Positions 34,644 through 43,654 of a stretch of 64,000 nt of DNA are shown here, piece by piece. The notes under the pieces are model-generated. The model was not told the origin of the DNA, searched no databases, and saw only the letters and a program-made list of their open reading frames with translations. This DNA comes from Aquiflexum balticum DSM 16537 (GTDB taxonomy: Bacteria > Bacteroidota > Bacteroidia > Cytophagales > Cyclobacteriaceae): NCBI RefSeq assembly GCF_900176595.1, contig NZ_LT838813.1, positions 1,302,001-1,366,000 on the forward strand, in the 5' to 3' direction. Each line of letters starts with the position of its first letter. The stretch's first letter is position 1. Both the position numbers and the translations under genes were made by a program.

Positions 34644-34674
34644 ACCGGGAACACAGGCAGATGGGTTTCCCGGT
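34644..34674 (+). terminator. Hairpin after the aerolysin-like gene, possible terminator
   Basis: ACCGGGAA (34644-34651) pairs with TTCCCGGT (34667-34674) over a 15-nt loop, about 20 bp past the stop. There is no T-run, so if it terminates it is not a classical intrinsic terminator. Confidence 0.35.
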
Positions 34675-34783
34675 GATTCAACATGGGGCAATTTGAGGGC
34701 GAAAATGCAACCCTTTTCATGTAATCATTTCCATCAAACAATATTGATCAGGTTTCAATAGGACAGCCAGAGCTATTCCTTGC

Positions 34784-35836
34784 TTATTCTTTGGCCTGCT
34801 GTTTATATTTCTCATAGGCCTCCAGGTCAAACAAAAATATGCCCCGCCCGTCTCCGGCTCCTTTTTGAAATCCAAATTGATGGGCGATCATATTTCCCTG
34901 ATGGTTTACTACCGGATTATCGGACTTGATTTTGTTGAAATACCGAGTGGAGAAATCCGCAAGACGCTCTACTTCCCCGCTCCCATCCAGAGATAGCTTA
35001 TAAATATCAAGTTTATATTTATTTCTCTCTTCCATGGGTTGATGTCGGTCACTTTCAATGACCATGTATTTTCCGTCATGGAAAATCCCCTCAGCTTCAT
35101 TGTAGCTTTTTGGTAAATCGGTATATTTTTTAGTTTCCTTGGTGATCAGGTTAAACACAAACACTTGGGAATTGTAATATTGGTCCCGCTCATCCCCCCA
35201 ATAATGTGTGTAAATCAGTTCTTCGTTGAGGGGAGGCCTGAAATCCTGTGTTTCCAACCGCACATAGGCAGATGAATCCTTGTAGGAAATGATCGTACTC
35301 ACATCTTTCAGCTGAGGAATGCCATTTTCATACACTATTTCTCCCGCCTGAATTTCTCTCTGTCCTTTCAAAGTCCAGGCTATTTTCATGCTGTTTTTGG
35401 AGACTGCGGGGCCCTCGTCACAATAGGCATTCAAGGGATAGGGTTTGTCCGGATTTGATTTGGTAAGCACATAAAGGCCCAGGCCCTTATGTCGGTCTTT
35501 TTCCGGATCATTGGCATCAAAAATATTGGGCCCCATGGCCAGGAGCAAGTCTCCATTAGACAGACATAAAACCCGATGGATTCCTCCATGGTAAAAACCT
35601 GAGGTGACCTGGCTTATTTCTTTTGTGGCAATGTGAATTTTGTAAACATCCCCAACCAGCTTACTGAGAAAATAGATGTTTTCTGATTTTTCATCCCATT
35701 CAGGCCTTACCCCCCAAGTAGTGAGAATTGAAAAGTAAGGAGGCAGCTCTTCGATAATGGTTTCGATGGTCTGGGCGTTGGCCTGATGAATGGAATGCAG
35801 GATAAAGAAGGTGAATAGTAAGATTATTCTTTTCAT
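34784..35836 (-). CDS. Secreted TolB/WD40-like beta-propeller protein
   Basis: A 350-residue protein with a signal peptide ending ANAQ (about 22). The body has repeated propeller blades, such as RPEWDEKSENIYFLSK, GPAVSKNSMKIAWTLKGQRE and NPVVNHQGNMIAHQFGFQKG, of the PD40/TolB type. No catalytic domain follows. It is preceded by a small exported protein gene 33 bp upstream on the same strand, so the two may form an operon. Partner unknown; no tol-pal genes nearby. Confidence 0.75.
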   Translation of the reverse strand: MKRIILLFTFFILHSIHQANAQTIETIIEELPPYFSILTTWGVRPEWDEKSENIYFLSKLVGDVYKIHIATKEISQVTSGFYHGGIHRVLCLSNGDLLLAMGPNIFDANDPEKDRHKGLGLYVLTKSNPDKPYPLNAYCDEGPAVSKNSMKIAWTLKGQREIQAGEIVYENGIPQLKDVSTIISYKDSSAYVRLETQDFRPPLNEELIYTHYWGDERDQYYNSQVFVFNLITKETKKYTDLPKSYNEAEGIFHDGKYMVIESDRHQPMEERNKYKLDIYKLSLDGSGEVERLADFSTRYFNKIKSDNPVVNHQGNMIAHQFGFQKGAGDGRGIFLFDLEAYEKYKQQAKE

Positions 35837-35869
35837 AGGGTTTTATATTCAGAATTCCCCGAGTCGTTT

Positions 35870-36349
35870 TTATTGCATTATTGATCTTTTGAAAAACATC
35901 CTGGTAATGAAAATACCGCTACTGTCTTCCGCTCCTGCATGGCTCTCCACACCACTGGTTACATAAATCAGGGAATATCCTTCAGATTCCAACTCCATGA
36001 TTCTTGCGCCGATCATCGCGTCATTGGAGGCAATGTTTTGGAAATTAATACCTGCAGCACTGAAGAAGTTAAGCAATTTGGCTTCATCAAAATTGTCCAC
36101 TTTAAGCTCACTGCGACTTACCTCTCTTTGGGAAGAGGTCTTTCCATCCGTCCTGGAGGTTCTGAACTGGTCCGTATTCACATCAGTCATGTTTTCAATC
36201 ATTCTTGACCTACCAATGCCCATTGGTACAATTGACTCTACCACGGTAACGATTTTCCATTCATTAAATGAAGTATTGTTTTCTATTTGTGCTTGTGTAC
36301 TGAAGGCAATGCTGATAAGCAAACAGGAAAGGAAAATGGATTTTTTCAT
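35870..36349 (-). CDS. Secreted protein of unknown function
   Basis: A 159-residue protein with a clear signal peptide ending STQAQ (about 21). The mature part is soluble, mixed alpha/beta, with no Cys. The C-terminal segment ARIMELESEGYSLIYVTSG followed by SSGIFITRMFFKR resembles short beta-alpha-beta domains of the DUF4177 kind; I would not assign it. It lies 33 bp upstream of the propeller gene and is probably co-transcribed. Confidence 0.65.
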   Translation of the reverse strand: MKKSIFLSCLLISIAFSTQAQIENNTSFNEWKIVTVVESIVPMGIGRSRMIENMTDVNTDQFRTSRTDGKTSSQREVSRSELKVDNFDEAKLLNFFSAAGINFQNIASNDAMIGARIMELESEGYSLIYVTSGVESHAGAEDSSGIFITRMFFKRSIMQ

Positions 36350-36629
36350 AATAAATTAATTTAAATGGATATTAGGTTTGACATTAATTCAAAATAAACA
36401 AAAGCAGGTTCACCGGATACCAGTATAAAGAAGTTGTATGATGTTTTCTCCCCTTCAGATCAACAAAATTTTATAATTTACCAACTTCCAAATTATGAAC
36501 TAAAGATACCGCAGGGATTGGGAATTGCAAATAATACAGGAAAAAAGGAGTTAATTTATCAGTTGTACAATAGGAACGGACTGTTTTCAGAAATTGGAAA
36601 AGCTCTTTGAAAACTAGGACTATTGTGTA

Positions 36630-36787
36630 CCTTTTGGTATCTTAAAAAATGACAAAAATTTTCTTGCGTGCCGTTTTTATGCACATTCCAAAGTGTCTGG
36701 AAACTACAGATACAAGGCCGATGTAGGTCTTGATACTTCTGGGGAATAGTTTCTGTAAACCATTTCTCCGTATATCTTCTGACGCAA
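36630..36787 (-). pseudogene. Decayed N-terminal fragment of a tyrosine recombinase
   Basis: Read on the minus strand, one frame gives LRQKIYGEMVYRNYSPEVSR. After a one-base frame change it continues KTYIGLVSVVSRHFGM, with a stop codon shortly after. This matches the N-terminal SAM-like domain of Bacteroidota integrases, which read as LREKF..EM.YRNYSPRTI.TY. The frameshift and stop show decay. No catalytic domain follows in order. Family call is by memory of the motif and moderately secure. Confidence 0.5.
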
Positions 36788-37193
36788 ACTTTTTTTCCCA
36801 TGATTAAATGAATTAAAGGTCAAACATGGAATAAATTTAATACATATTGCTAAAAATGAGATACTTATAGTAACCTAAAAACTACCGACGAAGGAGGTTT
36901 AGTTCAACTTACTTATTATAACAAATTTAAAGAACAAAGCCGTCCAAATCAGTTGGCTTTGAACTAAGATATACAATAAATAATAGGTTTTTTCAAAAAT
37001 CACTTCGAACTAGATTTTGATTTATCTAATCAGCGTTCCCTTCCTCCAAAATTACCCATTCCCTTCCAACTAAGAAATCCCTTGTACAGGGTAATTTTAA
37101 TCTTCGGAAACACGTAGGATTATTGGCCAATCCTTAGGTGGATAATTTTATGCTACCCAAAACCATTATTGTTTGAATTAAAGAAAATGTGTT

Positions 37194-37367
37194 ATGGAAA
37201 AGTATTGGGAAGAAGAAATCCGCCAAGTCTTAGCCCATTCAAACGTCCAAACCACCAAAATCTACCTCAGGGAGAGACATGGATTTTCCGGTAGTTTTGA
37301 GATTATGGAGAGGTTTTTGGAGGGGGTGAGTAATTTCAATTATGAACTGTCCCCCACCTGCTTTTAG
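37194..37367 (+). pseudogene. 57-codon ORF resembling a fragment of IS21-type IstA transposase
   Basis: The product contains EEEIRQVLAHSNVQTTKIYL then RERHGFSGSFEIMERFLEGV. IstA proteins have a like segment: short acidic helix, x-N-V-x-A-T-x-I-Y, then LRE-x-G-F-x-GSY-x-x-V-x-R-F. The tail after EGV is unrelated, so this would be a truncated remnant. An alternative is the C-terminus of a tyrosine recombinase (LGHSNVQTTKIYxH), but the later GFSGS run fits IstA better. Confidence 0.35.
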
Positions 37368-37535
37368 GGAATTTCGTAAGGCCATAATGTTAAAAAACAA
37401 TTTCTTTATTAAGAAGAGAAAGCCTGAAATTTTCCAATAATCCGCCTAACCCAAAACTCTTAGTATTGGCTGAGTTCTAGTCAATGGACTAAATTTATTT
37501 TTTCATTAGTTTGATTCGTTTCAGTTAATGGAATC

Positions 37536-40520
37536 CTATCCTTCAAATAATGTTTTTTGATAAACACCTCCTTTGATTTTATTCATTAATTCCCGAATAA
37601 ATTCATAATGTTTAACATACTGATTTGGTATAAAAATTCTATCAATATTTTTAGAAGTCAGTAGCTTCATTTTAATCTTATCTGAATCAATTCTCTTTTT
37701 GTTTTTATAATGTTCAGCCCCATTTATTTCAAATACTACTTTTGGAATTCTCCCTTTAAAAATTACGCCATCAAATTCTTTTTGGTTAACCTCAGGGTTG
37801 TTTATTTCTTCTGGAAAAATATCCAATACTCTCACATTTCTTTCAAAACGAGTACCCTGTACAGTGCAGTAATGGCTCATGGTTTTATAAAATTCGTCTT
37901 CAAATTTTGAATCATTCGAAAATCCGATTGTAAACCTATTAGCAATGCTTTGTTGGATTTGTGTAGAACCGTTTTTTTGTACATAATCAATCAGGGCATA
38001 CAAATCATCATCTTTTTTAGATAGAATATCTATTGCCTTTTTATCGGCTACTACAATCAAATTTTCCCGTGCTCTTGTAACTCCGACATTAATTAACTGG
38101 CTGTTGTTTTTTATCCAGTCGTAAGTTCTGGATCTTGTGTTTTTTGATATGGAAGTGGATATGATGATGGTTTTGTTTTCTTGTCCCTGTATTTTGTGAA
38201 TCGTACCACAACTTACCGATGAATCTATTTTTTCATTGGCTTTTGCCTTTTCCAGGTATTGATTCAAAACTTCTTGTTGGCTTCTAAAAGGTGTGATGAT
38301 GAAAACATCCGTTAATTGATTGTCTACGATATATTTTACTATCTCCTGTGCTTCTTCAATAGCTGAATTTTTATCCTTTTGGTTTAAATTATTCACATCA
38401 ATCAGCTTCAGTTCTCCATTTATTTTTATCTTCGAAAGGTTTAACCTATTCTCGTAAAACCGCATATTTGAATAATTAATGATTTTTCTGCCACAGCGAT
38501 AATGATAGCTCAACAAGATATCTCTCGAAATATTATCAATCCTTTTAAAAATTGAGAGGATGGAATTATTGTAATAATCGTAGGTCTTGTCTATTTCAAA
38601 CTGGCTCATCAAATTTTGATTTCTACTTTCTTCAAAGACAACAATCGGCTTTAGCTGGTTTGTGTCTCCAATCAGAACCATATTTTTGCATTTTGAAATA
38701 GGAATCAGGCTAGTGGCTATATCACACTGACCGGCTTCATCCATTACCAGCAAATCAAATTTGTATTTTCGCCCCAGCTTACGGCTTGATATATTGGTAG
38801 TAAGAATAATGGGAAACACCTTAGTGAGCTTCTCCAGGTTGTCGTCATCAGCAATCCATTTATTAAATTCTCTTACCTGTTTACCGGATTCCTCAATATC
38901 CAGTATTTCAATCAAATGTGCATAATCCTTGTTTTTCAAAAGTTTCAAAAACCTTAATGATTCGAAGTAGAAAAACTGTAACAGCTGATGATTATCTTTT
39001 ATCACTTCGTATAAATCATCAAAATCATCATTGTTGGTTTCAGGTATCTGCTTGAGTCTTTCTTCAATGGACTGTTTTTCTTTTTCCAATAAATGATTCT
39101 CACCTTTTGACAGCAGATCACTAACAAATGAGAGGTTTTGTGACTGTTCAATTCTGGTTTCGTAATTTTCAATCTTTTCAAGCAACTTTTTGTTTTTCTC
39201 TTTTGACTTTTCTTTAAGGTTAAACAAAAGCTCTTCCTTAGGTACATCTTTTGTTTCAAAAGCATACCTTTCTTTAATCAAATTCAGCGCTTTTGCTACG
39301 CTTTCATTATTTCCTAGCCTGAGTACAGGAAGCAGAATTTCTTTGTTTCTGTACTTGCCCAAATATAATTTATCTTTAATTCCATCAACAGGGACATTGT
39401 TATTTGACGAAATCAATAGTGTTTTTCCATTGGTAAGGCAATTCACAATTATATTTAATATCGTTTGTGTTTTGCCCGTTCCAGGGGGTCCCTGTACATA
39501 GGTAACAGGGTATTTTAACGCATTGTAAATAGTTTGAATCTGATCGATATTAATATTGCGGTCATACAGCACAATGTGAGGTTCTTTTCGGTTTTTTCTA
39601 TCAAGCAATGATAGATTTTGAAAAAATGCCCTCAAGGGAACCTCCATCTTTTTTTGCTCAAATTCTGAATGTATGCTGTCGTAAATTCCTGATATATCTA
39701 TCTGTGCATATCCTAGTATAACTACTTCCGGCCTTGTATTTGGCAATTCGCCAATTTTGAAATTGGCCCGTAGTAATTCTACGGCATCAGACTTTGCTTT
39801 TAAGTAAATCCCTTCAAAATCTGCTGGACTCAAATCGGTGTAGTAAGACAAAGAATGCTTGACACCTTTTATATAAAAGTTTGAATTAAATAGTGTTTTA
39901 CTACTTAAATGTAATTTTTTGTCTACGGGATCAAAAGTGAGTTTTCTGTATGCAATTACAAATTTACCCTTCGAATGTAAATCAATTGAAAATTCACTGA
40001 TAGCCAATTCATAATCATAATACTTCCTGTAATCATTATGATAGATATCTTTTATAATCTGCTTTTGGAGCTCTGCTGTTAAGGGATATGGATTATTCTT
40101 CGATAATTCCGTCAAATCAACCCCGGGAATTAAATGTGTTTTGAAAAGAAACGGGTCTTTATTGGCTTTGTAACATTCTAAATAGTAGTTCAATACATTA
40201 TTGTCATACCGGTCAAATCCATAAATCCGCAAACTTTCATCTTCATCCAGCTTTATGATCAGATTTTCAGACACATCATAGTGTGAAAATTTCAGGATTT
40301 CGGCAGTTTGAATGCCTGAAATAAAGATTTTTCTATTTAGAAGGGGATCATCTTTTGTAACATTGAACATGTTTACCCGCAGTTCATCACTTTCATTAAT
40401 ATCTAAAATGCTTATCCAAAAAGGCTTAGTATCCCCATCCTTATTTTTGTAGGTGATGCTCAGGTATTTCCCTTCCCGTATGGCTTTACCAATAAGTGTG
40501 GTGATTTTTTTGTCAATCAT
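37536..40520 (-). CDS. SF1 helicase with N-terminal WYL-like region and C-terminal nuclease-like domain
   Basis: A 994-residue protein. Residues 8-78 (KAIREGKYLSITYKNKDG ...) resemble a WYL sensor domain; to about 310 the sequence is unassigned. The UPF1/Dna2-like SF1 helicase core runs about 330-840: Walker A GPPGTGKTQT (near 345), a long coiled-coil insertion (430-520), Walker B MDEAGQ (near 593), GDTNQLKP, SYHYRCG, TIHKIQGQE and VGVTRAREN (near 816). The last 120 residues hold EFDGVIF...VVFEINGAEHY (Glu near 931), the layout of PD-(D/E)xK/Vsr-like nucleases. It stands alone, next to mobile remnants and a tRNA gene, and appears more A/T-rich than its neighbours. A defence role is inference. 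Confidence 0.75.
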   Translation of the reverse strand: MIDKKITTLIGKAIREGKYLSITYKNKDGDTKPFWISILDINESDELRVNMFNVTKDDPLLNRKIFISGIQTAEILKFSHYDVSENLIIKLDEDESLRIYGFDRYDNNVLNYYLECYKANKDPFLFKTHLIPGVDLTELSKNNPYPLTAELQKQIIKDIYHNDYRKYYDYELAISEFSIDLHSKGKFVIAYRKLTFDPVDKKLHLSSKTLFNSNFYIKGVKHSLSYYTDLSPADFEGIYLKAKSDAVELLRANFKIGELPNTRPEVVILGYAQIDISGIYDSIHSEFEQKKMEVPLRAFFQNLSLLDRKNRKEPHIVLYDRNINIDQIQTIYNALKYPVTYVQGPPGTGKTQTILNIIVNCLTNGKTLLISSNNNVPVDGIKDKLYLGKYRNKEILLPVLRLGNNESVAKALNLIKERYAFETKDVPKEELLFNLKEKSKEKNKKLLEKIENYETRIEQSQNLSFVSDLLSKGENHLLEKEKQSIEERLKQIPETNNDDFDDLYEVIKDNHQLLQFFYFESLRFLKLLKNKDYAHLIEILDIEESGKQVREFNKWIADDDNLEKLTKVFPIILTTNISSRKLGRKYKFDLLVMDEAGQCDIATSLIPISKCKNMVLIGDTNQLKPIVVFEESRNQNLMSQFEIDKTYDYYNNSILSIFKRIDNISRDILLSYHYRCGRKIINYSNMRFYENRLNLSKIKINGELKLIDVNNLNQKDKNSAIEEAQEIVKYIVDNQLTDVFIITPFRSQQEVLNQYLEKAKANEKIDSSVSCGTIHKIQGQENKTIIISTSISKNTRSRTYDWIKNNSQLINVGVTRARENLIVVADKKAIDILSKKDDDLYALIDYVQKNGSTQIQQSIANRFTIGFSNDSKFEDEFYKTMSHYCTVQGTRFERNVRVLDIFPEEINNPEVNQKEFDGVIFKGRIPKVVFEINGAEHYKNKKRIDSDKIKMKLLTSKNIDRIFIPNQYVKHYEFIRELMNKIKGGVYQKTLFEG

Positions 40521-40839
40521 TTCGTGGGATTTTAATTCTTCATGATTCTGAAAAATCAGTTCATGATCTTGTTGTTTTTGTTTTGTCTTTCCTTTTACAC
40601 TTAAAACCCTTATAAGTCTTAAAAAAAGCAGTCTTAATTATTAAATATAGAGAGATAAGTCTGGTTTTTTTTCCCCAAACACCTAAATCTTATAATAGCT
40701 TTTTTCCCCTCTACCCTTAAACCTCACATATTTCTAAATGAAGTTTTTCCAAAAAATCCTTCCTACCAACTGCAAGGTTTGGGTAAAGACACAAAAAAAG
40801 GGATGAAGTCATCCCTTAAATCATTGTAAATCAAAGTAG
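40521..40839. other. Intergenic region between helicase gene and tRNA gene
   Basis: About 320 bp of AT-rich DNA. It should include the helicase promoter, but no good TAnnTTTG/TTTG pair was found on the minus strand. It ends with the tRNA terminator listed separately. No attachment-site duplication of the tRNA 3' end was found by eye on the far side of the helicase gene. Confidence 0.4.
40793..40817 (-). terminator. Terminator of the tRNA-Arg gene
   Basis: AAGGGATGA / TCATCCCTT pairs with a 2-nt loop. On the minus strand it runs into seven T. It lies 23 bp after the tRNA 3' end. Confidence 0.85.
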
Positions 40840-40911
40840 TAGCCTCGACGGGAATCGAACCCATATCTAAAGTTTAGGAAACTTCTATTCTATCCATTGA
40901 ACTACGAGGCC
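40840..40911 (-). tRNA. tRNA-Arg (anticodon CCT)
   Basis: Read on the minus strand: acceptor GGCCTCG pairs with CGAGGCT (first pair G-U), D-arm GTTC/GAAT type, anticodon stem GAAGT/ACTTT with loop TTCCTAA, T-arm ATGGG TTCGATT CCCGT. The anticodon CCT decodes AGG as Arg. The discriminator is A, and CCA is not encoded. Such genes are frequent integration targets. Confidence 0.93.
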
Positions 40912-40993
40912 TGGTTTGAGAATTATAGAAGCAAGAGACAAAGCTTGTCCCGAAGTATTTCGGGGAAACAAGAATCGAAACAGTCTTGTTTCC

Positions 40994-41014
40994 TGGCTCT
41001 TGGCTCTTGGCTCT
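40994..41014. repeat. Three tandem copies of the heptamer TGGCTCT
   Basis: TGGCTCT is repeated three times head to tail and followed by AAAATC. A similar tandem-heptamer tract occurs at 48086. No function assigned. Confidence 0.6.
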
Positions 41015-41072
41015 AAAATCGAGTCGCAATTTAAAGCATAATCCGCCATTCAAGCAAATATATTTAAAGCCA

Positions 41073-41105
41073 TTTGTGCATTTCGAAATATTAATTCTAT
41101 CTTTG
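41073..41105 (+). promoter_or_regulatory. Bacteroidota-type promoter of the rpsP operon
   Basis: TTTG at 41073-41076, a 21-bp spacer, then TATCTTTG at 41098-41105: the same layout as the guaB promoter. The ATG of rpsP is about 55 bp downstream. Confidence 0.75.
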
Positions 41106-41160
41106 CAGTCCAAAAATTAAGATGGACGGGATCCATCAATTCACTAAATATCAAATTTAT

Positions 41161-41712
41161 ATGGCAGTAAAAATCAGATTATCGCGTAGAGGCAGAAAAA
41201 AAATGGCCATCTATGACGTAGTAGTAGCTGATGCTAGAGCTCCACGGGATGGACGCTTTATCGACAAATTAGGGACTTATAATCCCAACACTGACCCTGC
41301 ATCTATTAACATCAACAATGAGCGTGCTCTCAAATGGTTGTTGAATGGTGCACAGCCTACAGATACTGTAAAGGCAATGCTTTCTTACAGAGGTGTATTA
41401 TTGCAAAAACACCTTCAAATCGGTGTACTCAAAGGTGCTATCACTCAAGAACAGGCTGATGAGAAATTCGAAGCTTGGAAAGCAAGCAAAGATACCGCAA
41501 TCACCGGTAAGGTGGATAGGTTGACGCAAGCGAAAATTGATGCCCGTCAGAAGGCAATGGACGCAGAAACAGCCAAAAATCAGGCTCGTCTTGATGCCAT
41601 CAAGAAAAGAGAAGATGATGCTAAAGCCGCTGCAGCCCCTGCTGTGACAGAAGCTCCTGCAGAGGAAGAAACCCCTGCTGCATCTGCAGAAGGAGAAGAA
41701 TCCCAAGCGTAA
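41161..41712 (+). CDS. rpsP: 30S ribosomal protein S16
   Basis: A small-subunit protein needed for 30S assembly. The ATG at 41161 ([14 protein letters not shown]) is the family start; an in-frame ATG at 41122 is not. The first 85 residues are the S16 core. The remaining 100 residues form an Ala/Glu/Lys-rich tail, typical of Bacteroidota S16, which is much longer than the 82-residue E. coli protein. First gene of the rpsP-rimM-trmD-rplS operon, with its own promoter. Confidence 0.96.
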   Translation: MAVKIRLSRRGRKKMAIYDVVVADARAPRDGRFIDKLGTYNPNTDPASININNERALKWLLNGAQPTDTVKAMLSYRGVLLQKHLQIGVLKGAITQEQADEKFEAWKASKDTAITGKVDRLTQAKIDARQKAMDAETAKNQARLDAIKKREDDAKAAAAPAVTEAPAEEETPAASAEGEESQA

Positions 41713-41726
41713 AATTCCCTTATTCC

Positions 41727-42257
41727 ATGAACAAAGACAATTGTTTTCAATTGGGCTATGTAGCCAAAGTTCATGGTCTTCATGGTGAGGTAAGTATAGT
41801 TTTGGATGTTGATTATCCGGAAGATTACGAAGACCTCAAGCAAGTCTTCCTAGAGCAAAAATCGAGATTGGTTCCTTTTTTTATCGAACACTTTGTATTG
41901 TCACACAATAACAAAGTTTTGGCAAAATTTGAGGATTTCGATTCGGTAGATGAAGCAAGTAAATTGGTGGGATCAGCATTGTATCTTCCCGCAAAAGAAT
42001 TGCAAGAGCTCGAAGAAGGACAATATTATTACCATGAATTGATTGGATTTGAGGTTTTAGATGAAAATCTAGGATCAATCGGGAATGTAAAAGTCATATA
42101 TGACTTAGAAACCCAGGATTTATTGGGCGTTGACCATAAAGGAAAAGAGGTGCTGATTCCTATTCAGGACCAGATTATTCTAAAAGTTGACAAGGCAGAA
42201 AAGAAAGTTTATTGCCTTTTGCCCACAGGATTACTTGACATATACTTGGAAGACTGA
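41727..42257 (+). CDS. rimM: 16S rRNA processing/30S maturation factor RimM
   Basis: A 176-residue assembly factor that binds S19 in the 30S head. The N-terminal barrel starts [20 protein letters not shown]. The PRC-barrel half begins [20 protein letters not shown] and ends [13 protein letters not shown]. Its place, 14 bp after rpsP and overlapping trmD by 1 nt (TGATG), is the conserved bacterial order. Confidence 0.95.
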   Translation: MNKDNCFQLGYVAKVHGLHGEVSIVLDVDYPEDYEDLKQVFLEQKSRLVPFFIEHFVLSHNNKVLAKFEDFDSVDEASKLVGSALYLPAKELQELEEGQYYYHELIGFEVLDENLGSIGNVKVIYDLETQDLLGVDHKGKEVLIPIQDQIILKVDKAEKKVYCLLPTGLLDIYLED

Positions 42258-42961
42258 TGCGAATAGATATCATCACGGTTGTTCCGGGCTTATTGGAAGG
42301 TCCTTTTTCACACTCTATTCTGAAAAGAGCAGAAGATAAAGGAATAGCCAAAGTACGGGTTCACAACTTAAGGGATTATTCCAGCTTCAAACAAAAGCAA
42401 GTCGACGATTATGCTTTTGGAGGAGGTGCAGGGATGGTGTTGATGGTAGACCCTATAGCAAAATGCATTGAATTCCTGAAAAGTGAACGAGAATATGACG
42501 AAGTCATTTATATGACTCCCGACGGAAAGACATTCAACCAACAAATGGCGAATGAACTTTCTCTGAAAGGAAACCTCATCATTCTATGCGGTCACTACAA
42601 AGGCGTAGATGAAAGAGTCAGGCAGAAATGGATCAGCAGAGAAATCAGCATAGGTGACTTTGTACTTTCGGGAGGAGAATTGGCAGCAGCAGTTGTAGCT
42701 GATGCGATTATCAGATTGATTCCCGGGGTTCTTAATGATGAAACATCTGCTATGACAGACTCCTTCCAGGATGGCTTACTAGCCCCACCGGTATATACAA
42801 GACCTTCAGAATATGAGGGTATGAAGGTGCCGGAAGTATTATTGTCAGGTCACCAGTCAAAAATTGATTCCTGGAGATTTGAAGCATCGGTTCGCCGGAC
42901 AAAGGAACGCAGGCCTGACTTATTGGAAGGCAAGGGTTTGGAAGGCGATTTTAGTAAATAA
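42257..42961 (+). CDS. trmD: tRNA (guanine-37-N1)-methyltransferase
   Basis: A 234-residue SPOUT methyltransferase that makes m1G37 and prevents frameshifting. The knot motifs [14 protein letters not shown] and [15 protein letters not shown] are intact, and [13 protein letters not shown] near residues 50-62 is the SAM/tRNA loop. The C-terminal domain ends with [17 protein letters not shown]. The start overlaps the rimM stop by one base. Confidence 0.97.
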   Translation: MRIDIITVVPGLLEGPFSHSILKRAEDKGIAKVRVHNLRDYSSFKQKQVDDYAFGGGAGMVLMVDPIAKCIEFLKSEREYDEVIYMTPDGKTFNQQMANELSLKGNLIILCGHYKGVDERVRQKWISREISIGDFVLSGGELAAAVVADAIIRLIPGVLNDETSAMTDSFQDGLLAPPVYTRPSEYEGMKVPEVLLSGHQSKIDSWRFEASVRRTKERRPDLLEGKGLEGDFSK

Positions 42962-43025
42962 TATAAATTGAATCTATCAAAATAGCTCTGTGGCGATAAG
43001 CTGCAAGCACATAAAATATAAAGCT

Positions 43026-43397
43026 ATGAGCGAACTAATTAAATTTGTTGAATCAGAATACAGTGTGGCAAGAGATAAATTCCCCTCTTTCAAGGCTGGC
43101 GATACTATCAATGTTCACGTGAAAATCACTGAAGGAAATAAAGAACGTATTCAGCAATTCCAGGGAACTGTTATTCAAAGAAAAAACCCCAACTCCAACG
43201 GAGAAACTTTCACAGTAAGGAAAGTATCCAATGGTGTGGGTGTTGAAAGGATTTTCCCGATTCTTTCCCCATCAATCGATAAAATCGAATTGTTGAGAGA
43301 AGGTAAAGTGAGAAGGGCGAGATTGTTCTACCTTAGAGGTCGTCAAGGTAAGGCTGCCAAAATCAAAGAAAAAATCAGACACAGAAAAGAGGCTTAA
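43026..43397 (+). CDS. rplS: 50S ribosomal protein L19
   Basis: A 123-residue large-subunit protein at the subunit interface. The start at [12 protein letters not shown] is preferred over an upstream GTG/ATG because it matches the family length (115-125). [34 protein letters not shown] and [20 protein letters not shown] are characteristic. Last gene of the operon, followed directly by a terminator. Confidence 0.97.
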   Translation: MSELIKFVESEYSVARDKFPSFKAGDTINVHVKITEGNKERIQQFQGTVIQRKNPNSNGETFTVRKVSNGVGVERIFPILSPSIDKIELLREGKVRRARLFYLRGRQGKAAKIKEKIRHRKEA

Positions 43398-43410
43398 TTA
43401 TCTATGTCTC

Positions 43411-43442
43411 AAAAAGGGAATCCGATCGGGTTCCCTTTTTTT
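43411..43442 (+). terminator. Terminator of the rpsP-rplS operon
   Basis: AAAAAGGGAA / TTCCCTTTTT is a 10-bp stem; the loop holds CCGATCGG, which can extend it. A run of T follows. Confidence 0.9.
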
Positions 43443-43577
43443 ATTGTTGGTTTTACCTATAATCATATATTCGATTTTTTCCAGTCCATTTAATCCTGCC
43501 TTTTGGTCAGACAGAAACAAAACCCATTATTCTTTACCTTTATCCAAGTCATTAATTAAGGTATCCCCATCTTTTCT

Positions 43578-43585
43578 TATCTTTG
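43578..43585 (+). promoter_or_regulatory. -7 promoter element of gltX
   Basis: TATCTTTG, identical to the guaB and rpsP -7 elements, lies 70 bp before the gltX ATG. The -33 box is not clear. Confidence 0.55.
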
Positions 43586-43610
43586 CAGCCTTAATCCAAA
43601 AAGAATATTA

Positions 43611-43635
43611 AACATGTGTAAATATTTCACATGTT
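43611..43635 (+). promoter_or_regulatory. Inverted repeat in gltX leader
   Basis: AACATGTG and CACATGTT form an 8-bp perfect inverted repeat with a 9-nt loop inside the leader, between the -7 element and the ATG. It could be an RNA hairpin or a dyad operator. Confidence 0.5.
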
Positions 43636-43654
43636 ACAAGAATAAATCTATACC

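Larger units (their letters stand above)
36350..37535. other. 1.2-kb gene-poor patch with decayed mobile-element fragments
   Basis: No intact gene. Two stretches read as remnants of mobile-element genes and are listed separately. The rest is AT-rich and shows no conserved frame, RNA gene or clear promoter. Together with the helicase gene and the tRNA gene it forms an accessory patch between otherwise orderly genes. Confidence 0.5.

Noticed and set aside
36559-36801. 80-codon minus-strand ORF in the gene-poor patch
   Set aside because: Its frame is not the one matching the integrase N-terminus; it is open by chance through a frameshifted remnant.
40840-40911. Att-site duplication of tRNA-Arg flanking the helicase island
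   Set aside because: I looked for a copy of the tRNA 3' end on the far side of the helicase gene and found none, so island integration at this tRNA is not shown.
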